From assembly GCA_036505015.1 (NCBI GenBank), contig DASXUC010000091.1, forward strand, positions 1 through 7,192: a DNA stretch of 7,192 nucleotides. The letters are read 5' to 3'. This document shows positions 1 to 5,928 of the stretch, one piece after another. Positions within the stretch are counted from its first letter, which is position 1; every line of letters begins with the position of its first letter. A program made the translations under genes and the position numbers. The DNA is from DASXUC01 sp036505015. GTDB taxonomy: Bacteria > Sysuimicrobiota > Sysuimicrobiia > Sysuimicrobiales > Kaftiobacteriaceae. Under the pieces are notes generated by a model. The model did not search any database, was not told the DNA's origin, and saw nothing but the letters and a program-made list of their open reading frames with translations.

Positions 1-530
1 AAATCGGGGGCCGGGAACCGCAGGAACCCGACCTGCACCGCCCACTCCAGCGTGTTTGTCCCCCGCACGAGCGGCAGGGTGATGCCGAAATTCCCCCGCG
101 TCACCGAACCCCGCGCCATGCTCTTGGCCTCGACGTGATTGACGATCACCGTGGCCGTGGGGTGGGACTTGATCGTCAGTGCGCCGGTCACTGCGGCCGC
201 CATCTTCGTCAGGTCCAGGTCGATGCTCAGCCATTCCACGTACTTGGTGGCGCCGCGGGGCAGGTCGAATCTCAGCCGCCGCGTCTGTCCGTCGCTGACC
301 GCGATCAGCGAAATCGGCAGCGTCCCGTTCACCACAAAGGTGCCGTTGTCGTTCGCGTGCGCAGTAGTCCCCGCGACGGCGATAACCGTGCCCGGCCGCG
401 TCGTCCCGCGGACCTCCACGGTACCCGAGGCCGCCGTGTACTTGAGATCCACCGCCAGCGGCAGTGGAGTCTGTCCGATCGCCGGGGTCGCCAACAGCAG
501 GGCCACCAGCACCAGCACGATCACCCGCAT
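1..530 (-). CDS. Secreted protein with two Ig-like beta-sandwich repeats (3' end outside window)
   Basis: Reading leftward from the ATG at 530-528, the frame stays open for 176 codons to the window edge, so the C-terminus is missing. Residues 1-20 form a signal peptide: Met-Arg, a run of Val/Leu/Ala, then an ATPAIG-type cleavage region. The mature part shows two similar units, about residues 28-91 and 100-172. Each has the pattern V-x-G-x-T-x-P-x-x-x-V-x-V, a small-residue stretch, N-G-x-F or G-N-F-x-I, then L-x-x-G-x-N/Q and a closing strand. This fits bacterial Ig-like (Big/glucodextranase-B-like) domains, so it is probably an exported surface or adhesion-type protein. No enzyme motif is visible. 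The start is fixed by a strong GGAGGAG ribosome site (plus coordinates 538-544) seven bases upstream. It diverges from thrS. Its specific function is not recognisable. Confidence 0.8.
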   Translation of the reverse strand, partial: MRVIVLVLVALLLATPAIGQTPLPLAVDLKYTAASGTVEVRGTTRPGTVIAVAGTTAHANDNGTFVVNGTLPISLIAVSDGQTRRLRFDLPRGATKYVEWLSIDLDLTKMAAAVTGALTIKSHPTATVIVNHVEAKSMARGSVTRGNFGITLPLVRGTNTLEWAVQVGFLRFPAPD

Positions 531-671
531 CAATGGTCTCCTCCATGCCCGCGTTATGGCCATCACACTCATATCACTACGCAGCGTCTCGTCGCCGAGT
601 TCCAACAGTGCTTCAGTGTACGGGTCTGACAGCGGACCGCATAGGACCTGTGATAGCGGTGCCGCGCCGAT

Positions 672-701
672 TTGACAACAATCCGGAAATCGACGTATAC
701 T
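672..701 (+). promoter_or_regulatory. thrS promoter (sigma-70/sigma-A type)
   Basis: A perfect -35 box TTGACA (672-677) is followed, after 18 bases, by TATACT (696-701), which is five of six to the -10 consensus. Transcription would begin near 707-709. That is a few bases before the first paired strand of the T-box Stem I, exactly where a T-box leader should start. Confidence 0.8.
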
Positions 702-799
702 GACTTCTGATCGGCGAAGACGAGGACGAGTACGCTGCGTGCCGTTGCCCAGGAGAGAGGGGAGGATCCGGTGAGAGCTCCCCAGCGGTGCAGCTGAAG

Positions 800-802
800 A
801 CC
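800..802 (+). promoter_or_regulatory. T-box specifier triplet ACC (Thr)
   Basis: The triplet ACC follows the conserved GAA of the 3' side of the specifier loop and lies opposite AGTA (729-732). ACC is a threonine codon and would pair with a GGU anticodon, agreeing with the downstream threonyl-tRNA synthetase. The base after the triplet is C, where T-boxes usually have a purine, which lowers certainty about the exact register. Confidence 0.7.
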
Positions 803-824
803 CCCTCCGAGCCGCCGCTTGAAA

Positions 825-906
825 CGTGAATAGTGAATCGTGAATAGTGAATCGCATCCGGAGTTTCCGGGTGGTCCGATTCACGAGTCACGATTCACGA
901 GTCACG
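825..906 (+). repeat. Long hairpin made of tandem 7/14-nt repeats in the T-box linker
   Basis: The left arm holds two exact copies of CGTGAATAGTGAAT (825-838 and 839-852), and the right arm two exact copies of CGATTCACGAGTCA (877-890 and 891-904). The arms are reverse complements at 26 of 30 positions (825-854 against 877-906). The four mismatches fall at the same two places in each 14-nt unit. Each unit is itself two 7-nt near-repeats (GTGAATA, GTGAATC). The 22-nt loop contains a smaller hairpin, CCGGA (858-862) with TCCGG (866-870). The element lies between Stem I and the antiterminator of the thrS leader. Confidence 0.85.
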
Positions 907-975
907 AAGTAAGGTTGGCCGTTTTCCCCGCGTGAAGGGGTGCGAGCGCCGCCTTCGAACTGCGTGGGCGGAAGC

Positions 976-1007
976 AGGGTGGAACCGCGGGCCAGCCCCT
1001 CGTCCCT
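976..1007 (+). promoter_or_regulatory. T-box antiterminator
   Basis: Helix A1 pairs AGGG (976-979) with CCCT (1004-1007). The seven-base bulge TGGAACC (980-986) carries the TGGA that would pair with the tRNA 3' end. Helix A2 pairs GCG (987-989) with CGT (1001-1003), including one G-T wobble. The bulge base A983 predicts a discriminator base U in the cognate tRNA. Bases 1001-1005 are also needed by the terminator, so the two structures exclude each other. Confidence 0.85.
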
Positions 1008-1032
1008 ATGTGGACGGGGGCGTTTTGTTTTC
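997..1032 (+). terminator. T-box intrinsic terminator
   Basis: CCCTCGTCC (997-1005) pairs with GGACGGGGG (1012-1020) in a nine-pair stem with one T-G wobble and a six-base loop. A T-rich tract, TTTTGTTTTTC-like, follows at 1023-1032. It lies 16 bases before the thrS start codon, so termination would prevent thrS expression when tRNA-Thr is fully charged. Confidence 0.85.
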
Positions 1033-1047
1033 CGGGGGAGGACGATC

Positions 1048-2970
1048 ATGGACCGCATTAGCATTACGCTGCCGGACGGCCGCATCCGAGAGTATCCCCG
1101 CGGCGTCACGCCCGCGGAGATCGCCCGCGATGTGGGCGTGCTCGATGCCATCGTCGCGAAAGTCGACGGGCGCCTGCGCGACCTCGCGGCCCCGCTGGAC
1201 CGCAGTGCCGCCGTCGAGCTGCTCGACTTCGATGCGCCGGAGGGGCGCGAAGTCTACTGGCACTCCTCGGCGCATCTACTGGCCCAGGCGGTGAAAGAGC
1301 TGTTTCCGGAGGCCAAGCTGGCCATCGGGCCGCCGATCGAGCAGGGCTTCTACTACGACATCGACATCGGCCGGCCGTTCGAGCCCGCCGACTTGGAGCG
1401 CATCGAAACGCGCATGCGCCAGCTGGCGGCGAACGACCAGCCCATCGAGCGGGTCGAGCTGCCGCGCGAGGACGCCATCCGTATGTACGAGGCGACGGGG
1501 GAGAAGTACAAGCTGGAGCTGCTGCGCGACGACATTCCTGATGCGCGGGTCTCCTTCTACCGGCAGAACGGATTCTCCGACATGTGCCGCGGGCCGCACC
1601 TGCCCCGCACGGGGGTGATCAAGGCGATCAAACTGCTCAGCACGTCCGGGGCGTACTGGCGGGGGGACGAGCACCGCGAGATGCTCTCGCGCATCTATGG
1701 GATCACGTTTCCGCGCCCGGACCAGCTCGATGCGCACCTCCAGCTGCTCGAAGAGGCGCGCCGGCGCGACCACCGCCGGTTGGGCCGGGAGCTCAAGCTC
1801 TTTGCCTTCGCCGAGGAGCTGGGACAGGGACTCCCGCTGTGGCTTCCCCGGGGCGCCGTGGTGCGGCGCATTCTGGAAAACTACATCGTCGATCTGGAAT
1901 CCTCACGCGGCTATCACCACGTGTTCGCGCCGGACCTCGCTGCGGTGGAGCTGTACAAGATTTCGGGCCACTGGGACTACTTCCGCGAGAACATGTACCC
2001 GCCGATGAAGGTGGACAACGAAGAGCTCGTGCTGAAACCGATGAACTGTCCGCACCACATCATGATTTACAAACACGAGCAGCACTCCTACCGCGACCTG
2101 CCGGTGCGGATCGCCGAACTGGGGCGGATGTACCGGTACGAGAAGTCGGGCACGCTGACGGGGCTGCATCGCGTGCGCTCCATGACGCTGAATGACGCCC
2201 ACATCTTCTGTCGGCCCGACCAAGTGAAGGAGGAGTTCGCCGGCGTCGTACGGTTGATGCAAGACGTCTACCGTGACTTCCGGATCGAGGAGTATCGACT
2301 GGACCTGGCGGTGCACGACCCGACGGATCGGCAGTATTACCATCAGGACGAGGAGCTCTGGATGCAGGCCGAGGGCCTGCTGGGCGAGGCGCTGGACGAG
2401 CTCGGGCTCCCGTATCAGCGGGATGTCGGCGGCGCGAACTTCTACGGCCCCAAGGTCGACGTGCAGATCAAAACGGCGGCGGGGAAGGTGGAATCGCTGT
2501 CCACGATCCAGATCGACTTCCTGCTGCCCCGGCGATTTGATCTGGAATACATCGGCGAAGACGGGAAGGCCCACCGGCCGGTGATCATCCACCGTGCGAT
2601 CATCAGCACGATGGAGCGGATGATGGCGTTCCTCATCGAGCACTTCGCGGGCGACTTCCCGCTGTGGCTCGCGCCCGAGCAGGCCCGCATCCTGCCCATC
2701 GCCGAACGGCATCTGGCGTACGCGCGGGAGGTCGCCGACGGCCTCGCCGCGCGGGGGGTGCGAGTGGAGGTCGACGTGAGCAACGAGCGGATGGGCTATA
2801 AGATCCGGCGCGCGGAAGTCGAGCACATCCCCTACATGCTCGTCGTCGGCGACAAGGAAGCCGCCAGCGGCCAGGTCGCCGTGCGCAGCCGATTCCGCGG
2901 TGACCTGGGGCCGATGCCGCTGGACGAAGTCGTCGCGAAGATCGCGCGCGAGGTCGAGACGAAAGCGTAA
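1048..2970 (+). CDS. thrS: Threonyl-tRNA synthetase (ThrRS)
   Basis: Charges tRNA-Thr with threonine in the cytoplasm. The 640-aa length matches the family. In order it has an N-terminal TGS domain (about 1-62), the editing domain with its HxxxH (H72, H76) and C180/H184 motifs, the class II catalytic core, and a C-terminal anticodon-binding domain (about 545-640). The catalytic zinc ligands are C334 (in MNCPHH), H385 (NDAHIF) and H515 (HRAI). The motif 2 arginine is R363 and the motif 3 arginine R524. Motif 3 reads STMER where the common form is GSLER, a conservative change. I chose the ATG at 1048 because GGGGGAGG (1034-1041) sits six bases upstream and the TGS domain begins there. An in-frame GTG at 940 lies inside the T-box and is not a start. 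Expression is under T-box attenuation. Confidence 0.98.
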   Translation: MDRISITLPDGRIREYPRGVTPAEIARDVGVLDAIVAKVDGRLRDLAAPLDRSAAVELLDFDAPEGREVYWHSSAHLLAQAVKELFPEAKLAIGPPIEQGFYYDIDIGRPFEPADLERIETRMRQLAANDQPIERVELPREDAIRMYEATGEKYKLELLRDDIPDARVSFYRQNGFSDMCRGPHLPRTGVIKAIKLLSTSGAYWRGDEHREMLSRIYGITFPRPDQLDAHLQLLEEARRRDHRRLGRELKLFAFAEELGQGLPLWLPRGAVVRRILENYIVDLESSRGYHHVFAPDLAAVELYKISGHWDYFRENMYPPMKVDNEELVLKPMNCPHHIMIYKHEQHSYRDLPVRIAELGRMYRYEKSGTLTGLHRVRSMTLNDAHIFCRPDQVKEEFAGVVRLMQDVYRDFRIEEYRLDLAVHDPTDRQYYHQDEELWMQAEGLLGEALDELGLPYQRDVGGANFYGPKVDVQIKTAAGKVESLSTIQIDFLLPRRFDLEYIGEDGKAHRPVIIHRAIISTMERMMAFLIEHFAGDFPLWLAPEQARILPIAERHLAYAREVADGLAARGVRVEVDVSNERMGYKIRRAEVEHIPYMLVVGDKEAASGQVAVRSRFRGDLGPMPLDEVVAKIAREVETKA

Positions 2971-3024
2971 GCCGAACAGCCCCATCTGAGGGATAGCGGG
3001 CCGGCGTACCTCCTGGCACACTGT

Positions 3025-3092
3025 GTCCCGTACGAAATCGCCAGATGCCTACTGCGGATCCGCGCGATAAGGCAGCCGATTTCGTGCGGGAC
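3025..3092 (+). repeat. Long inverted repeat (hairpin) in the comEC leader
   Basis: GTCCCGTACGAAATCG (3025-3040) is the reverse complement of 3077-3092 at 15 of 16 positions. In RNA the single difference becomes a U-G wobble, so the stem is fully paired. The 36-nt loop contains the palindrome GCGGATCCGC (3054-3063). There is no T tract, so it is not a standard terminator. The right arm ends nine bases before the comEC ribosome site (AGGAGG, 3102-3107). It could be a structured leader, a processing site between thrS and comEC, or a binding site. Nothing identifies which. Confidence 0.75.
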
Positions 3093-3112
3093 TGTGGCGT
3101 CAGGAGGAAGGC

Positions 3113-4915
3113 ATGCGTCGGCCCCTCGTCTGGTTCGCCATCGCGTTTGCGGCGGGGATCGCCGTCGCCCGCTGGACGTTGCTCACCAGCTTCGCCTGGC
3201 TGGCGCTGGCCGGGGCGGCCTGCGGCCTGGCCCTGATCCGGTTGCGGGCGGGCCCGTCTGCGGTAGTGCTCTTGCTCGTCGCCGCGTGGACCGCCGGGGG
3301 CCTGTGGTCCTCGCTTGATCGTTTCGCCGCATCGGTCGATCCATTCGCCGGGTTGATGGGCCTCCCGGTCACCGTCGAAGGCTGGGTTGACCGCCCCCCG
3401 CAGGTCCTCAGCGCAGCGCGGCGGATTCGGACCCGACTCACCGTCGCGGTCGATCGCGTCGATCGTCTCCATCACCCCGGTGCGCGCGGTACGGTCCTGA
3501 TCACGCTCGCGGACCGGCGGGCGTTCGCCTACGGCGACCGCATTCGGGCGCACGGTCGGCTGTATCGCCCGCCGCCGGCCGGGAATCCGGGTGAGGTATC
3601 CTACCGCGATGCGTTGCGATCGGCGGGGATCGACGCCGCGATGACGGTGCGCGGCGGCGCCGACGTCCGGCTCATCTCGAGAGGCGGGGGAAATCCAATT
3701 CTCGCGGCCGCGTACGGCCTGCGGGCGCGTCTGACCGCGTTCATGCACGGTGGCCTCCCTGAACCCGAAGGAGCGCTGCTGTCCAGTCTGCTGCTCGGCG
3801 ACGACGGCGCCATCGCCCCGTCGCTGCGCGAGGCGTTTCGCAGTGCGGGGCTGCTGCACGTCCTTGTTGTGTCTGGCGCCCAGGTCGCGCTGGTTGTCGG
3901 CAGTATCCTGTGGGTCGGCCGTCTCGTGCGCGCGCCGCCGCGACCGGCGGCCGTCGCCGCGGCGGGCGCGGTGGCATTCTTCGCGCTGATGACCGGATGG
4001 GTCCCGTCTGTGGGACGGGCGACGGTGATGGCGCTGGTGGGCGTGGCCGCGTCTCTGTTGCGGCGCGATCGCGACACCTACACGTCGCTGGCCGCGGCCG
4101 CGCTCGTCCTGTTGATCGCGGAACCGGCGTTGCTGGCCGACCTGGGTTTCCAGCTCTCGTTTGCCGCGACATGGGGCCTGCTGTACGTTGCCCCCGCGCT
4201 CGCCGGCCGGATCGCGGCGGGTCCGCGCTGGCTGCGGGCGCTGGTCAGCATGACGGTGGGGGCGCAGTTGGCCGTTCTCCCGCTGCTGGCGTACCACGTC
4301 GGGCGGATCTCCGTGGCCGGCTTCATCTCCAACCTGCTGGTGGTGCCGATCGTCGGCGTGCTCGTCCCGGTGGGCTTCGCCGCCGCGGCCGTGGGCCTGG
4401 CCACGCCGGTGGTGGGCGGCGCGGCGCTGGCCGTCCTGCGCCCTCTGCTGACCGTGCTGATGTCCACGGCCGAGTTCTTCGGCCGGACGCGGGGGGCCAC
4501 GATCGCCATCGTCCCGCCGGATGTGCTGACCACAGCCGGCCTCTACGCCGTCTTGGTGACGGCGACCGAAGTGGTGCGCGGTGCGATCCGACTCACACCG
4601 CCGCGCTTGGTGACTGGCTGCTGCGCGGTGGTGGCTGCCGTGTTGTGGATGCAGGCGGCGGCCGCGTCACCGGGGCGGCTGGTCATCACCGTGCTCGACG
4701 TCGGCCAGGGCGACGCGATCCTGGTGCAGTCCCCCGGCGGCGCATCCCTGCTGATCGACGGCGGGGGCGACATCGAAGGCCGGCCCAGCGGGTACGACGT
4801 GGGGGCGCAGCGGGTGGTGCCCGCGCTGCGCCGGCTGGGCGTCCGCGCCCTCGACGTCGTCGTGCTCTCGCATCCCCATGAGGACCACGCCGGAGGACTG
4901 GTCTCGTCCCCCTAG
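3113..4915 (+). pseudogene. comEC: ComEC/Rec2 DNA-uptake channel, truncated in its C-terminal nuclease-like domain
   Basis: ComEC transports single-stranded DNA across the inner membrane during natural transformation. The 600 residues show N-terminal membrane segments (about 5-65) and an OB-fold/DUF4131 region (about 85-185, ending with the family-typical NPGEVSYRDALRSAGI). The multi-spanning Competence domain follows (about 205-515) with LLLGDD and GLLHVLVVSGAQV; the latter has Gln where many members have His. Last comes the start of the metallo-beta-lactamase domain, with VLDVGQGDA, LLIDGGG and HPHEDH (587-592). Family members run some 150-200 residues further, but here comEC-like sequence ends at GGLV (597) and a TAG follows three codons later. 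Neither other forward frame continues the domain. The ATG has AGGAGG five bases upstream. Co-transcription with thrS is possible because no clear terminator separates them. The truncated product probably lacks uptake function. Confidence 0.9.
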
Positions 4916-4971
4916 CGAAATCGCCTACGGGAATGCGGGTTCTGTGGCACCGCAATAATACTACTCAATAC

Positions 4972-4990
4972 GCCCGTTCGGGCTTTTGTT
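4972..4990 (+). terminator. Intrinsic terminator just inside the element
   Basis: GCCCG (4972-4976) pairs with CGGGC (4979-4983), with TTTTGTT following. It is oriented to stop rightward transcription coming from thrS/comEC. On the other strand it is preceded by AAAA but lacks a good T tract, so leftward termination after the repressor gene would be weaker. It sits between the broken comEC and the convergent repressor gene. Confidence 0.7.
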
Positions 4991-5589
4991 CACGGTTTCT
5001 TGGAAGTGACCTTGGATCTTGTCTCTTCGATCTTTCCTTCCCTTTTGAGTTGCGCCCATTCCGGTGTTTGCCGACCCGCTGCCGCGAACTCTTCACCCTC
5101 CGACAGATGGGGGCCATAGAGTCGCGCTAACCGACCCGCATGGACCTCGGCGAGCTTTTCGACCGCATCAATGAGGCGGAGGATTGTCGGTTCATCGACC
5201 TTGTTATCAACAATGTCCCGAACAAGGTGTTCGGCCATACGCAGGAACGAAATCTTGGTATCAGCGATTTGGTCGGCCAACCGCACGACTTCTGCCCTAG
5301 GCATGGATTTCCGTGTCGTAGGTCCTGGTTTCGTCGTCCCCTCAGGACGATTGAGGAGCTTATCGACACTGACACCAAGCCATTCTGCGATTCTAGATAG
5401 ACGCGAATGGCCCCATTTCCGAGTCACGCCGTGGATTAGCCGGGAAATTTCCTCTGGGCGCAAACCCATGTCTTCGGCGACCTGCGTATCGGTCGTGAAT
5501 CCTCGTGCTTCCTTGGCTTTCAATACGAGGCTGGCGGCGTGCCGAACCTCATCTGATGTGGCTGGCGGGTCGATGGAAAATTGCGCCAT
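4990..5589 (-). CDS. Xre/Cro-CI-type helix-turn-helix repressor, 199 aa
   Basis: Residues about 33-80 form a helix-turn-helix of the Xre/Cro-CI type: TQVAEDMGLRPEEISRLI, then a basic loop and LSRIAEWLGVSVDKLLN. A Pro/Thr-rich linker follows (81-95). The helical C-terminal part (about 98-165) is rich in Leu, Val and charged residues, and the tail is Lys/Glu-rich. No S24 peptidase (LexA/CI self-cleavage) domain is recognisable, so induction by simple RecA-driven self-cleavage is not predicted. I preferred the ATG at 5589 to an upstream ATG at 5619 because AGGAGG lies seven bases before it. The gene diverges from the LexA-like gene across a 105-bp region with two opposed promoters, the classic place for a lysogeny repressor. 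Its role in keeping the element quiet is inferred from this context. Confidence 0.8.
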   Translation of the reverse strand: MAQFSIDPPATSDEVRHAASLVLKAKEARGFTTDTQVAEDMGLRPEEISRLIHGVTRKWGHSRLSRIAEWLGVSVDKLLNRPEGTTKPGPTTRKSMPRAEVVRLADQIADTKISFLRMAEHLVRDIVDNKVDEPTILRLIDAVEKLAEVHAGRLARLYGPHLSEGEEFAAAGRQTPEWAQLKREGKIEETRSKVTSKKP

Positions 5590-5605
5590 TTGTGGCCCTC
5601 CTACC

Positions 5606-5634
5606 TTGACACGGGGCATAATGTATGAGAGAAT
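5606..5634 (+). promoter_or_regulatory. Rightward promoter for the early operon (LexA-like gene onward)
   Basis: Perfect TTGACA (5606-5611), a 17-base gap, then GAGAAT (5629-5634), which is four of six to the -10 consensus. Transcription would start near 5641, giving a leader of about 54 bases before the GTG at 5695. It overlaps and faces the leftward promoter. Confidence 0.5.
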
Positions 5635-5649
5635 ACGCCTGTATCGTAC
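5623..5649. promoter_or_regulatory. Candidate operator: alternating GTAT/ATAC half-sites
   Basis: GTAT (5623-5626), ATAC (5633-5636), GTAT (5641-5644) and GTAC (5646-5649) alternate in orientation. They form GTAT-N6-ATAC and ATAC-N4-GTAT palindromes whose first two centres are about one helical turn apart. They cover both -10 regions, so a protein bound here would block both promoters. This is a pattern seen by eye, with short half-sites. Confidence 0.35.
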
Positions 5650-5672
5650 CGTCTAGAGGCAAGTCGTGTCAA
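5643..5672 (-). promoter_or_regulatory. Leftward promoter for the repressor gene
   Basis: On the minus strand, perfect TTGACA (plus coordinates 5667-5672), an 18-base gap, then TACGAT (5643-5648), four of six to consensus. Transcription would start near 5636 and run into the repressor start at 5589. That transcription passes through the opposed rightward promoter. Confidence 0.6.
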
Positions 5673-5694
5673 GAGTTATCTTGGGGGTTTCTTG

Positions 5695-5928
5695 GTGAGG
5701 GAATTGACCGACAAGCAAAGCCTAATCCTCGCTGTGGTTGAAGCCTACTACAATCGCCACGGGTACGGGCCGACGATGCGAAAACTTGCAGTTGATCTAG
5801 GTTTTGCCACGCCTTCGTCGCCACATCAACACGTCCTCGCCCTTGTAAAAAAAGGCCGACTCAAGTTTGCGGGTAGGGCGGGATACATTCCAGTGCGACG
5901 ACTGACTGGAATGGAGCGGGCGGCATGA
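5695..5928 (+). CDS. Stand-alone LexA-like winged-helix DNA-binding protein, 77 aa
   Basis: The whole protein resembles the N-terminal DNA-binding domain of LexA: LTDKQ near the start, a helix, then GYGPTMRKLAVDLGF (compare the family GxPPTxxEIAxxLGF), a serine-containing turn, the recognition-type helix SSPHQHVLALVKKGRL, and a short wing ending in IPVRRL. The Ser-Lys autopeptidase domain that makes up the rest of LexA is absent, so it would bind DNA but not self-cleave. I chose GTG 5695, with GGGGG seven bases upstream. A TTG at 5692 is the in-frame alternative. It is the first gene of the rightward early operon, and its TGA overlaps the next ATG by four bases. A Cro-like antirepressor or early regulator role is inferred from position. 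It could also be a general winged-helix regulator. Confidence 0.75.
   Translation: MRELTDKQSLILAVVEAYYNRHGYGPTMRKLAVDLGFATPSSPHQHVLALVKKGRLKFAGRAGYIPVRRLTGMERAA

Larger units (their letters stand above)
711..1032 (+). ncRNA. T-box riboswitch leader of thrS
   Basis: This cis-acting leader senses the charging state of tRNA-Thr and permits thrS read-through when uncharged tRNA binds. Stem I is recognisable from its parts. The base helix pairs 712-716 with 813-817. A K-turn-like purine-rich internal loop follows, then helix 722-725 with 804-807. The specifier loop has AGTA (729-732) opposite GAAG (796-799). Further helices are 734-738 with 790-794 and about 742-747 with 783-788. Distal AGAGAG and GGTGAGAG elements (753-776) match the conserved tRNA-elbow-contacting part. 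The canonical T-box sequence, AGGGTGGAACCGCGG, lies at 976-990. A long repeat-built hairpin (825-906) occupies the linker where Stem II/III usually sit. The pairings were worked out by hand. Confidence 0.93.
5605..5673. promoter_or_regulatory. 9-bp inverted repeat framing the divergent control region
   Basis: CTTGACACG (5605-5613) and CGTGTCAAG (5665-5673) are perfect inverted copies, 51 bases apart. Each contains a TTGACA -35 box, one for each opposed promoter. They could be operator half-sites or simply two similar promoters. Symmetric placement beyond the six-base box supports a shared protein-binding role. Confidence 0.5.

Noticed and set aside
139..675. 178-codon plus-strand open frame at the left end
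   Set aside because: It overlaps the minus-strand secreted protein, which has a signal peptide, a ribosome site and Ig-like repeats. The plus frame has none.
825..906. Short CRISPR-like array
   Set aside because: The repeats are directly adjacent with no unique spacers and are arranged as two arms of one hairpin inside a T-box leader.
940..1047. In-frame upstream GTG start that would add 36 residues to ThrRS
   Set aside because: It lies inside the T-box antiterminator and terminator, has no ribosome site, and adds sequence unlike the TGS domain. The ATG at 1048 has a strong ribosome site.
2971..3012. Terminator after thrS
   Set aside because: Only a weak CCCC/GGG pairing is present, with no T tract.
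1903..3021. 372-codon open frame on the minus strand opposite thrS
   Set aside because: It is antisense to a clearly conserved synthetase, with composition typical of a shadow frame in high-G+C coding DNA. There is no recognisable domain.
2633..4297. 554-codon open frame on the minus strand spanning the thrS end and comEC
   Set aside because: Low-complexity Arg/Gly/Pro/Gln-rich translation antisense to two recognisable genes. This is a shadow of high-G+C codon usage.
3033..4925. CGAAATCGCC repeated at 3033-3042 and 4916-4925, flanking comEC, as a possible insertion duplication
   Set aside because: A 10-base match is expected by chance many times among all position pairs in 7 kb, and the sequence on either side does not match.
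4904..4990. tRNA or tmRNA gene fragment as the attachment site
   Set aside because: No cloverleaf, T-arm or CCA end is visible. The interrupted sequence is protein-coding comEC.
5590..5619. Ten-residue N-terminal extension of the repressor from an ATG at 5619
   Set aside because: No ribosome site precedes it, while AGGAGG stands seven bases before the ATG at 5589.
5171..5656. 161-codon plus-strand frame opposite the Xre repressor
   Set aside because: It is a shadow of the repressor gene, which has a recognisable helix-turn-helix, a strong ribosome site and a promoter.
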